A stretch of DNA of 64,000 nt from Streptomyces sp. NBC_01244 (GCF_035987325.1 NZ_CP108488.1:4216001-4280000); one strand, 5' to 3'; positions 24,844 through 33,689 are shown, numbered from the stretch's first letter. The notes: generated by a model not told the origin, from the letters alone. Made by a program: numbers and translations.

Positions 24844-26081
24844 CAGACGGCCACCTTCTCGTTCCGTGGGGCAGGGGCAGGGGCGGGGGCTGGTGCGGAT
24901 ACGGGGGCGGAGGCGGAGGCCGCGGGGGCGAACAGCCCGGCGGCTTCCGCGGCATGGGCGCGCAGCCGGTGGACGGGGCCGAAGAGCAGTTCGTCGGCGG
25001 CCGCCCGCTTGAAGTAGAGGTGCGCGTCGTGCTCCCAGGTGAAGCCGATGCCGCCGTGCAGCTGGATGGCCTCGCCGGCGGTGATCCGCAGCGCTTCCAG
25101 GGCCTGGGCCAGGGCGAGTCCGCCCTGCTCCGGGTCCCAGGCGGCGTAGTAGGCGGCCGAGCGGGCCGCCTGGACCTGTACGTAGAGGTCGGCGAGGCGG
25201 TGCTTGACCGCCTGGAACGAGCCGATGGCCCGGCCGAACTGCTCGCGCTGCCGTACGTACTCCACGGTCCGGGCGAGCGCCTGCCCGGCCGCGCCGACCG
25301 CCTCGGCGGCCAGGACGGCCGCGGCGCCGCGCCCGGTGGCGGCGAGCGCTCCGGCCACGTCGGCGTCTTCACCTCCCAGCAACTCGGCTTCGACGTCGCG
25401 GAGTTGGATGCGCCCCTGCGGGCGGGTCTCGTCCAGGGTGGCCTGCCGCGTCCGTACGAGGCCGGCCGCGTCCTCCCGTACGAGGAACAGCAGGGTCCGG
25501 CTGCGGGCGAAGCCTCCCGTGTGCGCGGCGACCAGCAGCAGCGAGGCGCTGTGCCCGTCGAGCACCTGGGCGACCTCCCCGTACAGCCGCCAGCCGCCGT
25601 CCACGGCGCGGGCCTGCACCCCGCCGGCGCGACCGCCGCCGGCCCATTCGCCCGGGGCGTTGTCCCCGGTCAGCGCGAGGGCGGTGGCCAGGGCGGGGCC
25701 GGGTACGGCGAGGGCGGCGGTGAGCCCGCCCGCCGCGAGCGGCGGGAGCAGGGCGGAGCGCTGGGCGCCGGCCCCCAGGGCGGTGACCAGCGGCACGGCG
25801 AGCACGGCGGTGGCCAGCAGCGGCGAGGGCAGCAGCACCCGCCCGGTCTCCTCGCAGGCCAGGACCAGGTCGGCGGGGGCGCAGCCGACGCCCCCGTACT
25901 CCTCGGCCACGGCGATGCCCGGCAGTCCGATCTGCCGGGCGAGCTGCTGCCAGAGCTCCCGGCCGTGTCCGGCGTCGGTGCGGACGGCGGCCTTGACCTC
26001 GTCCGGGCCGCAGCGTTTGCCCAGGATCTCGCGCAGGGTACGTCGCATCTCGTCCTGCTCCGCGGTGAAGGCGGCATCCAT
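24843..26081 (-). CDS. Acyl-CoA dehydrogenase
   Basis: The 412-residue FAD enzyme has an N-terminal helical domain (DEMRRTLREILGKRCG, IAVAEEYGGVG), the middle beta domain and the C-terminal helical domain with YVRQREQFGRAIGSFQAVKH and EAIQLHGGIGFTWEHDAHLYFKR. A catalytic Glu in the last helices cannot be fixed by eye. The tail is Ala/Pro-rich. Its start is 20 bases from an operator copy (26102-26116) and it is divergent to the thiolase at 26221. Catalyses the alpha,beta-dehydrogenation of an acyl-CoA; the substrate is unknown. Confidence 0.93.
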   Translation of the reverse strand: MDAAFTAEQDEMRRTLREILGKRCGPDEVKAAVRTDAGHGRELWQQLARQIGLPGIAVAEEYGGVGCAPADLVLACEETGRVLLPSPLLATAVLAVPLVTALGAGAQRSALLPPLAAGGLTAALAVPGPALATALALTGDNAPGEWAGGGRAGGVQARAVDGGWRLYGEVAQVLDGHSASLLLVAAHTGGFARSRTLLFLVREDAAGLVRTRQATLDETRPQGRIQLRDVEAELLGGEDADVAGALAATGRGAAAVLAAEAVGAAGQALARTVEYVRQREQFGRAIGSFQAVKHRLADLYVQVQAARSAAYYAAWDPEQGGLALAQALEALRITAGEAIQLHGGIGFTWEHDAHLYFKRAAADELLFGPVHRLRAHAAEAAGLFAPAASASAPVSAPAPAPAPAPRNEKVAV

Positions 26082-26101
26082 CGTCGGGCTCCTCCCCGTA
26101 T

Positions 26102-26116
26102 CTGACGGGCCGTCAT
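26102..26116. promoter_or_regulatory. CTGAC-N5-GTCAT operator (acyl-CoA dehydrogenase)
   Basis: CTGACGGGCCGTCAT differs from the palindrome at the last base only and lies 20 bases upstream of the acyl-CoA dehydrogenase start. Confidence 0.7.
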
Positions 26117-26189
26117 GTTAGGGCGAGCGGCGCCATAAGCACAGGGGGCGGACCCTCCGAAGAGGGCGGAGGTGGGGCACCTCTAGCAT

Positions 26190-26204
26190 CTGACGGTACG
26201 TCAG
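26190..26204. promoter_or_regulatory. CTGAC-N5-GTCAG operator (thiolase)
   Basis: CTGACGGTACGTCAG is a perfect palindrome through its centre and ends 16 bases before the ATG of the thiolase at 26221, a position that would block transcription. Confidence 0.78.
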
Positions 26205-26220
26205 TTGTACCGTCGGCTCC

Positions 26221-27465
26221 ATGCCTGCCACGCCTGGACCCCTCTCCGCCTCCGCCTCCGCCTCCGCCACCACCTCCGCCTCCGCCACCGCCGGCCCTCA
26301 GGCCCGGCCCCGCCGGGTCGCCGTCGTCGGCGTCGCCCTCTCGGACTGCGGCCGGGTGGACGGCCCCACCCCGTACGCCCTGCACGCGCAGGCCGCCCGC
26401 CGGGCCCTGGCCGACTCCGGTCTGGACCGGTCGGTGATCGACGGCTTCGCCTCGGCCGGGCTCGGCATCCTGGCGCCCGTGGAGGTCGCCGAGTACCTGG
26501 GCCTGCGCCCCACCTGGGTCGACTCCACGTCGGTCGGCGGCTCCACCTGGGAGGTCATGGCCGCCCACGCCGCCGACGCCATCGCCGCCGGCCACGCCAA
26601 CGCGGTCCTCCTCGTCTACGGATCCACCGCGCGCGCCGACATCAAGGCCCGCCGCCGGACCTCGAACCTCTCCTTCGGGGCGCGCGGACCGCTGCAGTTC
26701 GAGGTCCCGTACGGGCACACGCTGGTCTCCAAGTACGCGATGGCCGCGCGCCGCCACATGCACGAGTACGGCACGACGCTGGAGCAGCTCGCCGAAGTGG
26801 CGGTGCAGGCACGGGCGAACGCCGCCACCAACCCGGACGCGATGTTCCGCGACCCCATCACCGTCGACGACGTCCTGTCCTCCGGGATGATCGCGGACCC
26901 CTTCACCAAGCTGAACTGCTGCATCCGCTCGGACGGCGGCTGCGCGGTGCTGCTGGCCGCGGAGGACTACGTACCGGACACGGCCAAGGAGCCCGTGTGG
27001 ATCCTGGGCTCCGGAACCGCCGTCTCGCACACCACGATGTCGGAGTGGGAGGACTTCACCGTCTCCCCCGCGGCCGTCTCGGGCCGCCGGGCCTTCGCCC
27101 GCGCCGGGCTCACCCCGGCGGATGTCGACCTCGCCGAAATCTACGACGCCTTCACCTATATGACGCTGGTCACGCTGGAGGACCTGGGCTTCTGCGCAAA
27201 GGGCGAGGGCGGCGCATTCGTGGAGAAAGGCCGCCTCCTGCGGGACGGCGAATTCCCGGTCAATACGGACGGCGGCGGACTCTCCGCCTGCCATCCCGGC
27301 ATGCGCGGCCTGTTCCTGTTGGTCGAGGCGGTACGCCAACTCCGTGGCGAGGCGGGCGAGGGCCAAGTGCGCAGACGCGGTGGATCCCTCCCACAGGTGG
27401 CCATCGCCTCGGGCACGGGCGGATGGTTCTGCTCGTCGGGCACCATCATTCTCGGACGGGACTGA
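26221..27465 (+). CDS. Thiolase-like lipid-transfer protein (second Ltp)
   Basis: A 414-residue thiolase-fold protein with the same layout as the one at 11568: RRVAVVGVALSDCGRV, DSTSVGGSTWEVMAAHAADA, RRHMHEYGTTLEQLAEVAV, DLAEIYDAFTYM and FPVNTDGGGLSACHPGMRG. The first 28 residues are a Ser/Ala/Thr low-complexity run coded by a CTCCGC repeat. The operator lies 16 bases upstream, so the transcript leader is very short. Its DUF35 partner may be the gene at 31410. The 3' end of this gene has been copied into the duplication at 28660. Confidence 0.9.
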   Translation: MPATPGPLSASASASATTSASATAGPQARPRRVAVVGVALSDCGRVDGPTPYALHAQAARRALADSGLDRSVIDGFASAGLGILAPVEVAEYLGLRPTWVDSTSVGGSTWEVMAAHAADAIAAGHANAVLLVYGSTARADIKARRRTSNLSFGARGPLQFEVPYGHTLVSKYAMAARRHMHEYGTTLEQLAEVAVQARANAATNPDAMFRDPITVDDVLSSGMIADPFTKLNCCIRSDGGCAVLLAAEDYVPDTAKEPVWILGSGTAVSHTTMSEWEDFTVSPAAVSGRRAFARAGLTPADVDLAEIYDAFTYMTLVTLEDLGFCAKGEGGAFVEKGRLLRDGEFPVNTDGGGLSACHPGMRGLFLLVEAVRQLRGEAGEGQVRRRGGSLPQVAIASGTGGWFCSSGTIILGRD

Positions 27466-27499
27466 CCCTCTTGTCGTTGCGGCTTTTTAAGCTCCCGGA

Positions 27500-27528
27500 G
27501 GGGCCGGACACCTCGGTGTCCCGGCCCC
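27500..27528. terminator. Hairpin after the thiolase gene
   Basis: GGGGCCGGACACC (27500-27512) pairs with GGTGT-C-CCGGCCCC (27515-27528) with one bulged C and a 2-nt loop. It lies between the thiolase stop and the carboxypeptidase start and is partly kept, but degraded, in the second copy near 28758. Confidence 0.65.
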
Positions 27529-27561
27529 TACGGGGAATCTCCAGCCATCACGGGAACTGAC

Positions 27562-28497
27562 TTGATATCGAACCTGCTGCGGCGTTCGCGCGCCGCTCTC
27601 GCCATCACCGTCGCCACCGGCGCCCTGCTGACGGTCGCCGCTCCGGCCCAGGCCGTCTCCGGGCCGCCGACCCTCGCCGCCTCGGCCTTCCTGATGGACG
27701 GCACCACGGGTGCCACGCTCTCCAGCAAGCTCGGCGACACCAAGCGCGAGGTCGCCAGCACCACGAAGATCATGACGGCCTACGTCGTCCTCACCACGCC
27801 GGGCCTCGACCTCAACAAGCGGGTCACCGTCCAGCAGGAGTACCTGGACTACGTATACCGGGAGGGCGGGAGTTCGGCCGGCCTGAAGGCAGGCGCCACC
27901 CCCACCGTCCGCCGCCTGCTGTACGGGATGATGCTGCCCTCGGGCTGCGACGCCGCCTACGCGCTCGCAGACACCTTCGGCTCGGGCACGACCCGGGCGG
28001 ACCGCGTCAAGGACTTCATCGCGAAGATGAACGCCAAGGCGAAGACCCTCGGCATGGCCAACACCACCTACGACAGCTTCGACGGCATCTCCCCGACGGG
28101 GAAGGGCCTCTCCACCGCCCGCGACCTCGCGAAGCTCACCCGGGCCGCGATGAAGGGCACCACCTTCAAGTCGGTCGTGAAGACCTCCTCCTACAGCAGC
28201 GACGGCACCTCCACGGTCGGCACGTGGCTGAACACCAACCTGCTCATCAAGCCCGGACACGCCTACCAGACCCAGACCCCGGGCGCGATCGGCGTCAAGA
28301 CGGGTTCCGGTACGGCCGCAGGCCAGTGCCTCGTCTTCTCCGTGACCCGCAACGGCAAGACGATCATCGGTGTCCTGCTGAAGTCCGACGACCGCTACCC
28401 GGACGCGATCAAGCTCACCAACTGGGCCCTCGGCGCGCCCACCGGTGCCACGACCAAGCGCACCACCACCGAGCACATCCCGGACGTCCTCGACTGA
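27562..28497 (+). CDS. D-alanyl-D-alanine carboxypeptidase, copy 1
   Basis: A TTG start (conserved in copy 2) opens a 311-residue S11-family serine peptidase. A Sec signal peptide (RRSRAALAITVATGALLTVA, cleavage near AQA) is followed by the three penicillin-binding motifs: STTK (SxxK nucleophile), SGC (as SxN) and KTG in GVKTGSG. It is exported and trims the terminal D-Ala of peptidoglycan stem peptides. No clear ribosome site precedes the start. A near-copy follows 1258 bases downstream, with terminators after each. Confidence 0.93.
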   Translation: MISNLLRRSRAALAITVATGALLTVAAPAQAVSGPPTLAASAFLMDGTTGATLSSKLGDTKREVASTTKIMTAYVVLTTPGLDLNKRVTVQQEYLDYVYREGGSSAGLKAGATPTVRRLLYGMMLPSGCDAAYALADTFGSGTTRADRVKDFIAKMNAKAKTLGMANTTYDSFDGISPTGKGLSTARDLAKLTRAAMKGTTFKSVVKTSSYSSDGTSTVGTWLNTNLLIKPGHAYQTQTPGAIGVKTGSGTAAGQCLVFSVTRNGKTIIGVLLKSDDRYPDAIKLTNWALGAPTGATTKRTTTEHIPDVLD

Positions 28498-28543
28498 TGC
28501 AGTGACGTCCTGACGCCATGACCGCCCTGATGCCGTGACGTCC

Positions 28544-28590
28544 ACGGGGGCGCTCCACCCGGTCTCTCCGGCCGGGCGGGGCGCCCCCGT
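28544..28590. terminator. Hairpin terminator after carboxypeptidase copy 1
   Basis: ACGGGGGCGC (28544-28553) pairs with GCGCCCCCGT (28581-28590). The same element follows copy 2. Confidence 0.8.
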
Positions 28591-28659
28591 TCGTCGTCCC
28601 CCGCGGCGAGGTGGGCGCGGGCCACGCACACAAACAGGGAGCAACTCGCCCATAGGGTC

Positions 28660-28723
28660 CCATTGCCCCGGGCGCGGGCGGCTGTTCTGCTCCTCGGGCA
28701 CCATCATTCCCGGACGGGACTGA
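28660..28723 (+). pseudogene. Duplicated 3' tail of the thiolase gene
   Basis: The codons for LFCSSGTIIPGRD and the stop at 28721-28723 match the last codons of the 26221 thiolase (FCSSGTIILGRD). The match runs from 27401/28660 onward, with a 1-base deletion, so the tandem duplication of the carboxypeptidase carried the end of its neighbour. It is not a gene. Confidence 0.85.
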
Positions 28724-28819
28724 TCAGCTTGTCGGTCCGGCTGCGTAAGCTCCCGGAGGGGCCGGCACTCAGGTGTCCACAGCCCCTTCGGGGAACTTCC
28801 AGCCATCACGGGAATTGAC

Positions 28820-29749
28820 TTGATATCGAACCTGCTGCGGCGTTCGCGCGCCGCTCTCGCCATCACCGTCGCCACCGGCGCGCTCCTGACGGTCGCCTCG
28901 CCGGCCGAGGCCGTCGCCGCACCGCCGACCACCGCCGCGTCCGCCTTCGTGATGGACGCCTCCACGGGTGCCACGCTCACCAGCAAGGGGGGCGACACCA
29001 AGCGTGAGGGGGCCAGTACCACGAAGATCATGACGGCCCTGGTCGTCCTCACCAGGTCGAGCCTCGACCTCGACAAGAAGGTCACAATCCAGCAGGAGCA
29101 CCTGAACTACGTCGCCCGGGAGGGCGCGAGCTCGGCCTACCTGAAGGCCGGCGCCACCCCCACCGTCCGCCAGCTGCTGTACGCGATGATGCTGCCCTCG
29201 GGCTGCGACGCGGCGTACGCGCTCGCCGACACCTTCGGACAGGGCTCCACCAGGGCGGCACGCGTCCAGAGCTTCATCTCGAAGATGAACACCAAGGCGA
29301 AAGACCTTGGCATGACCAACACGCACTACGACACCTTCGACGGCATCTCGCGCGGCAACAACTACATCACCGCGCGCGACCTCGCGAAGCTCACTCGTAC
29401 CGCGATGCGCTACACCCACTTCAAGGCGATCGTGAAGACCACCGCGTACAGCAGCGGCGGCACGTCCACCGTCGCCACGTGGAAGAACACCAACCTGCTG
29501 ATCCAGCCCCGCCCCACCGGCTACGGGATCCCGGGCGCCATCGGCGTCAAGACCGGCACCGGCACGGCCGCGGGCAAGTGCATCGTCTTCGCCGCCACCC
29601 GCAACGGCAAGACCGTCATCGGCGTCCTGCTGAAGGACGAGGAGCGCTACGCGGACGCGATCAAGCTCATCGACTGGGCCGCCGGCCCGGCCGCCACCTC
29701 GTCGCTGCAGCGCAGCGCCACCGAGCCCATCCCGGACGTCCTCGACTGA
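28820..29749 (+). CDS. D-alanyl-D-alanine carboxypeptidase, copy 2
   Basis: A 309-residue paralogue of the preceding gene, identical over the first ~26 residues (same TTG start and signal peptide) and then diverged by about a quarter of positions. The active-site motifs STTK, SGC and KTG (GVKTGTG) are intact, so both copies should work. The upstream region is also shared with copy 1, so similar expression is expected unless the changes around 28700-28800 matter. Exported, peptidoglycan-trimming role as for copy 1. Confidence 0.93.
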   Translation: MISNLLRRSRAALAITVATGALLTVASPAEAVAAPPTTAASAFVMDASTGATLTSKGGDTKREGASTTKIMTALVVLTRSSLDLDKKVTIQQEHLNYVAREGASSAYLKAGATPTVRQLLYAMMLPSGCDAAYALADTFGQGSTRAARVQSFISKMNTKAKDLGMTNTHYDTFDGISRGNNYITARDLAKLTRTAMRYTHFKAIVKTTAYSSGGTSTVATWKNTNLLIQPRPTGYGIPGAIGVKTGTGTAAGKCIVFAATRNGKTVIGVLLKDEERYADAIKLIDWAAGPAATSSLQRSATEPIPDVLD

Positions 29750-29791
29750 TGTCGTGACGCCCTGACGCCCTGCTGAAACGCGCAGACGTCC

Positions 29792-29837
29792 ACGGGGGCG
29801 CTCCGCCCGGCCGAACAGGCCGGCCGGGGCGCCCCCG
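29792..29837. terminator. Hairpin terminator after carboxypeptidase copy 2
   Basis: CGGGGGCGC (29793-29801) pairs with GCGCCCCCG (29829-29837), followed by TTCGGTTTT. Confidence 0.8.
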
Positions 29838-29886
29838 TTCGGTTTTCTCGTGGTGCCGCCGCGGCCGCGTGGTGTTCGATTGAGCC

Positions 29887-30558
29887 ATGACGAGCGACGT
29901 GAACGCCGACTTCCACACCACCCTGCACTCCCTGCGCGTCTGGGACGGCCCGCTGCCCTCCTTCGACACGGCCGCCGCGCCGGCCGACCCGCTCGAGCTG
30001 TTCCGGGACTGGTTCACGCACGCCGCCAAGGCGGGGCAGCCCGAGCCTCACACGATGAGCCTGGCGACGGTGGACGCGGACGGGCGGCCCGACGTACGGA
30101 CGCTCATGCTGCACGACGCCGACGAGCGCGGCCTGCACTTCGCCTCGCACTCCACCAGCACGAAGGGCCGGCAGCTGGCCGGGCAGCCGGCGGCCGCGCT
30201 GGGCTTCTACTGGCCGGCGGTGGCCCGCCAGATCCGCATCCGGGGACGGGTCACCGCGTGCGACGCGACAGAGAGCCGGGCGGACTTGGCGGCCCGCACC
30301 CGCGGCGCGCTGGCCGCGGCACTGACGGGCCGGCAGAGCGAGGTCCTGGCATCCCGCGAGGAACTGGCCGCCGTCGCGGCGGAGTCCTGGGCACGGGCGG
30401 GCGCGGAGCCGGACGCCCCGGCGCCGACGTGGACCCGGTACGTCCTCTCCCCCACGGAGATCGAGTTCTTCCAGGGCGACGCGGCCCGCCTCCACACCCG
30501 CCTCCAGTACACCCGCACCCCCACCACCCCCTGGACCCACCACCTCCTGTGGCCCTGA
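29887..30558 (+). CDS. Pyridoxamine-phosphate-oxidase-family (PNPOx) protein
   Basis: The 223-residue FMN split-barrel protein matches PdxH-like oxidases: HTMSLATVDADGRPDVRTLM, LHFASHSTSTKGRQLAGQPA, ARQIRIRGRVTAC, SREELAAVAAES and the C-terminal IEFFQGDAARLHTRLQYTR. This fits pyridoxamine/pyridoxine 5'-phosphate oxidase, or a paralogue with another FMN-linked activity. It starts 40 bases after the terminator of the carboxypeptidase and looks monocistronic. Confidence 0.85.
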   Translation: MTSDVNADFHTTLHSLRVWDGPLPSFDTAAAPADPLELFRDWFTHAAKAGQPEPHTMSLATVDADGRPDVRTLMLHDADERGLHFASHSTSTKGRQLAGQPAAALGFYWPAVARQIRIRGRVTACDATESRADLAARTRGALAAALTGRQSEVLASREELAAVAAESWARAGAEPDAPAPTWTRYVLSPTEIEFFQGDAARLHTRLQYTRTPTTPWTHHLLWP

Positions 30559-30630
30559 CCGCCCCGGCCCACACACATACCCGCAGATCCAGCCCCAACG
30601 GCGCTTGCCCTCCTCGTCCATCCGCCGATC

Positions 30631-31131
30631 AAGCCTCTACGGCCGCCCGCCGGCCGGAGCTCTTCGGCCACCCGCCGATCGAGCCTCTTCGGCCGCCCGC
30701 CGATCGAGCCTCTTCGGCCGCCCGCCGGCCGGGGCTCTTCGGCCGCCGGCCGGCCAGGGCTCTTCGGCCGCCGGCCGGCCAGGGCTCTTCGGCCGCCGGC
30801 CGGCCAGGGCTCTTCGGCCGCCGGCCGGCCAGGGCTCTTCGGCGGCCCGGCGGCCAGGGCTTCTCAGCTGCCCGGCGCATGCGGCATCTCAGTCCCGACA
30901 GCCGGGCTCTACAGCCAACCGGCGGCCAGGCCTCCTCGGGCACCCGGCGTCCAGGCCTCCTCGGCCGCCCGACGCCCGAGGCTCCTCGGCCGCCCGACGG
31001 CCGGGGCTTCTCAACCGCCCGGCGCATGCGGCATCTCAGCCCCCGGCGTCCAGGGCTCTACAGCCACCCGGCGGCCGGGGCTCTTCAGCCGTCCGGCGCA
31101 TGGGGCCTTTCAGCCGTCCGGCGTTTGAGGA
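30631..31131. repeat. 25-bp-period tandem array, about 20 degenerate units
   Basis: Units such as AGGGCTCTTCGGCCGCCGGC (plus CGGCC) repeat every 25 bases; four in the middle (about 30731-30830) are nearly identical, the outer ones diverge. The period is not a multiple of three, so long Arg/Pro/Ala-rich frames appear on both strands but are not genes. The last units (CTTCAGCCGTCCGGCG) merge into the streptomycete intergenic repeat at 31132. This explains most of the 851-bp gap after 30558. Confidence 0.85.
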
Positions 31132-31260
31132 CCGGGGTCTGGGGCGGAGCCCCAGGGGGTCCGGGCGCAGCCCGGCACCCCTCCCAGCCCGTCCGGCGCT
31201 TGAGGACCGGGCTCCGGGCAGCGCCCGGGGAACGGGCGAAGGGCGGGTAGGGGACTCCGC
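31132..31260. repeat. Streptomycete intergenic palindromic repeat (copy 1)
   Basis: TTTGAGGACCGGGGTCTGGG, GCGGAGCCCCAGGGG and a second CGGCGCTTGAGGACCGG unit form nested G/C palindromes. The same family occurs in inverse orientation at 36415-36525. Further short repeats (GGCCAGTCAG, period 10) run to about 31400. Confidence 0.8.
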
Positions 31261-31409
31261 CCCCGCAGGGCCGACCACCCGGCCCCCGCACCCCACCCAG
31301 GCCGGTCAGACCAGTCGAACCGGTCAGGCCAGTCAGGCCAGTCAGGCCAGTCGAGCCGGCCAGGAGAGGCCCGCCAGGTCGGACCGGCTGGTCAGGACAC
31401 CCCGGCCGG

Positions 31410-31847
31410 TCAAGCCACCGCGCAAGCGGAGAAGACCGCCACCCAGACCCCCTCCGCCGCCTCCCGGAAGGTCACCACCAGGTCCATCCCCACCCGCAGC
31501 TCCGCCCCCTCCGCACCGACGACCTCGGTCATCATCCGCGGCCCCTCCGCGAGGTCCACCACCGCCGCCACGTACGGCACCCGCTCCCCGAAGGGCGGCA
31601 GGTCGCTGCGGTGGATCACCGACCAGGTGTAGAGCGTGGCCCGCCCGCTCGCCGTCTCCCACGTCACCCGATCCTCCCCCGCCCAGCAGGCCGGGCAGAA
31701 CTCCCGCGGGTAGTGGTGCGCCTTCCCGCATTCCCCGCAGCGGCGCAGCAACAGCCGTCCCTCCGCCGCCGCGTCCCAGTACGGCCGCGTGAACTCGTCG
31801 ATCTCCGGCAGGTCGAACCGCGCAGCCGTACCGACTCCAGTACTCAC
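31410..31847 (-). CDS. DUF35 / OB-fold acyl-CoA-associated protein (second)
   Basis: The GTG at 31847, with GAGGAG seven bases upstream, is preferred over the ATG at 31868; it gives 145 residues. DUF35 features: DEFTRPYWDAAAEGRLLLRR, the zinc knuckle CGECGKAHHYPREFCPAC, then the OB-fold strands ATLYTWSVIHRSDLPPFGER, VAAVVDLAEGPRMMTEVVG and VGMDLVVTF. Probable partner of a thiolase-like Ltp protein, perhaps that at 26221. A perfect operator copy lies at 31874-31888, just upstream of the ribosome site. Confidence 0.88.
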   Translation of the reverse strand: MSTGVGTAARFDLPEIDEFTRPYWDAAAEGRLLLRRCGECGKAHHYPREFCPACWAGEDRVTWETASGRATLYTWSVIHRSDLPPFGERVPYVAAVVDLAEGPRMMTEVVGAEGAELRVGMDLVVTFREAAEGVWVAVFSACAVA

Positions 31848-31873
31848 GACACCACTCCTCCGGGACACCGAAC

Positions 31874-31888
31874 CTGACGTACCGTCAG
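31874..31888. promoter_or_regulatory. CTGAC-N5-GTCAG operator (DUF35)
   Basis: CTGACGTACCGTCAG, perfect half-sites, 27 bases upstream of the DUF35 start. Confidence 0.78.
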
Positions 31889-32025
31889 TTCACCGGATCC
31901 GACCCCATCCCACAAGTCCCCACCCACGACGCCCACCCACCCCACCACTCCCCGTAATCGATCCGCAACCGATTCCCTCCTCGTCCGAGACCCACCGCCC
32001 CCGTACGGCGATACGCTCACACCTC

Positions 32026-33255
32026 ATGCCCGGAGTCCCCGCAGCACCCGACCTGTCCACCCAGCCCCGCCCGGTCTACGTGATCGGCGCCGGCCCCGGC
32101 GGCCTCGCCGTCGCCGCCGCGCTGCGCGCCCGCGGGATCCGCGCGGTGGTCGTGGAGAAGTCGGAGTCGGTCGGCGCTTCCTGGCGCAGGCACTACGACC
32201 GCCTCCACCTGCACACCACGCGCCGGCTCTCCGCCCTCCCGGGCCTGGCCATGCCGCGCCGCTTCGGCCGCTGGGTGGCCCGCGAGAACGTGGTGCGCTA
32301 CCTGGAGAAGTACGCCGAGTTCCACGAGCTGGAGATAGCCACCGGCATCGAGGTGACCCGCATCGAGCCCTCCACGAACTCCGCGAACTCAGCGAACCCC
32401 ACGGACTCCGCGGACTCCGCGACCTCCCTCCCCGAAGCCCCCGGCTGGACCCTGCACGCCACCGGCGGCCGCGTCATGGCGGCCCGGGCGGTGGTGGTCG
32501 CGACCGGGTACAACCACACCCCCCTGATCCCCGACTGGCCCGGCCGGGATGCCTACCCGGGCCCCCTCGCCCACGCCGCCGAGTACCGCAACCCCGCCCC
32601 CTACGCCGGCCAGGACGTCCTCGTCGTCGGCGTCGGCAACACCGGCGCCGAGATAGCGGTCGACCTCGCCGAGGGCGGCGCCGCCCGGGTCCGGCTCGCG
32701 GTGCGCACGGCCCCGCACATTCTGCGCCGCTCCACCGCCGGCTGGCCCTCGCAGCGGACCGGGATCCTGGTCCGGCACCTGCCCGTCCGGCTCGTCGACC
32801 GGCTCGGCGCGATCGTCGGCAAGGCCTCGGTCCCGGACCTGTCCGCGTACGGCCTCCCGCGCCCCACCACCGGCCTGTACAGCAGGGTCAAGCAGGGGTC
32901 GATCCCGCTCCAGGACGTCGGCCTGATCGACGCGGTCCGTACGGGCCGGGTTGAGCCCGTGGCCGCCGTCGAGTCCTTCGACGGAGCCGAGGTGGTCCTC
33001 TCGGACGGCTCCCGGATCACCCCGGACGCCGTGATCGCGGCCACCGGCTACCGCCGCGCCCTGGAAGGCCTGCTCGGCGACCTCGACGTCCTGGACGACC
33101 GCGGCCGCCCCCGCACCCACGGCGCGACCACCCCGCCGAACGCCCCGGGCCTCTACTTCACCGGCTTCACCAACCCCATCAGCGGCAACATCCGCGAACT
33201 GGCCCTGGACGCCGAAAAGATCGCCAAGGCCATCGCCCGAACGGTCCGCACCTAG
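32026..33255 (+). CDS. Flavin-containing monooxygenase / NAD(P)-FAD oxidoreductase
   Basis: The 409-residue protein has an FAD dinucleotide-binding motif (VYVIGAGPGGLAVAAALRAR), a second one for NADPH (VLVVGVGNTGAEIAVDLAEG), the ATGYRRALEGLL motif and a C-terminal GLYFTGFTNPISGNIRELA. This fits class B flavin monooxygenases of the YUC/CzcO type. There is an odd 22-residue NSANSANPTDSADSA-type linker from about residue 117. The ATG at 32026 has no ribosome site and a TACGCT-like box eight bases before it, so a leaderless mRNA is possible. Substrate unknown. Confidence 0.88.
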   Translation: MPGVPAAPDLSTQPRPVYVIGAGPGGLAVAAALRARGIRAVVVEKSESVGASWRRHYDRLHLHTTRRLSALPGLAMPRRFGRWVARENVVRYLEKYAEFHELEIATGIEVTRIEPSTNSANSANPTDSADSATSLPEAPGWTLHATGGRVMAARAVVVATGYNHTPLIPDWPGRDAYPGPLAHAAEYRNPAPYAGQDVLVVGVGNTGAEIAVDLAEGGAARVRLAVRTAPHILRRSTAGWPSQRTGILVRHLPVRLVDRLGAIVGKASVPDLSAYGLPRPTTGLYSRVKQGSIPLQDVGLIDAVRTGRVEPVAAVESFDGAEVVLSDGSRITPDAVIAATGYRRALEGLLGDLDVLDDRGRPRTHGATTPPNAPGLYFTGFTNPISGNIRELALDAEKIAKAIARTVRT

Positions 33256-33347
33256 GCGGTCCCGTTCGGATCAGCCGCGTGACCGTTGTCAGCGGCCTGG
33301 TGCAGCATCGGTATGTCGCACCGCCGACGGAACCATGGGGGATCACC

Positions 33348-33689
33348 ATGTCGATCACGAACCAGCAAGTGGCAGCCCGCTCCTTCCTGGAGCCGCTCTA
33401 CCGGGACGCGTACTACCCGGGTCACGTCCTCGACAAGGGCCGGGGCATCCTGCTGCGCCTGTGCGCGCGCATCGAGGCCGAGCAGCCCTCGGGCCTGGCC
33501 GCGCTGTACGTGCTGACGGGGGCGGCGACCGAGGAGTTCAACCTGCTGGAGGCGGAGTTCGAGGCCGCGGGGAGCGAAATCGAGACCGTGGCGCGCGAGG
33601 AGATAGCCGAGGACTTCGCGTTCGTGGCCTCCGCATACGGATTCACGGATGCGGACGTCGAGGCGCTCATCGCCCCCCGGGAGTGGTGA
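33348..33689 (+). CDS. Small conserved protein (DUF5713-like)
   Basis: The ATG at 33348 gives 113 residues: SFLEPLYRDAYYPGHVLDKG, ILLRLCARIEAEQP, ATEEFNLLEAEFEAAGSEIE and DFAFVASAYGFTDADVEALI. It is acidic and all-helical with no signal or membrane segment. I recall a family of this pattern named DUF5713, without known function. A purine run GGGGGA precedes the start. Confidence 0.75.
   Translation: MSITNQQVAARSFLEPLYRDAYYPGHVLDKGRGILLRLCARIEAEQPSGLAALYVLTGAATEEFNLLEAEFEAAGSEIETVAREEIAEDFAFVASAYGFTDADVEALIAPREW

Noticed and set aside
27466..27561. Leader of the carboxypeptidase as a riboswitch
   Set aside because: Only one simple hairpin is present, best explained as the thiolase terminator, and it is degraded in the second copy.
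30605..31792. Long Arg/Pro/Ala-rich open frame (395 codons) and similar frames on both strands
   Set aside because: It runs through a 25-bp tandem array and the opposite-strand DUF35 gene; it has repeat-driven composition, no ribosome site and no family pattern.
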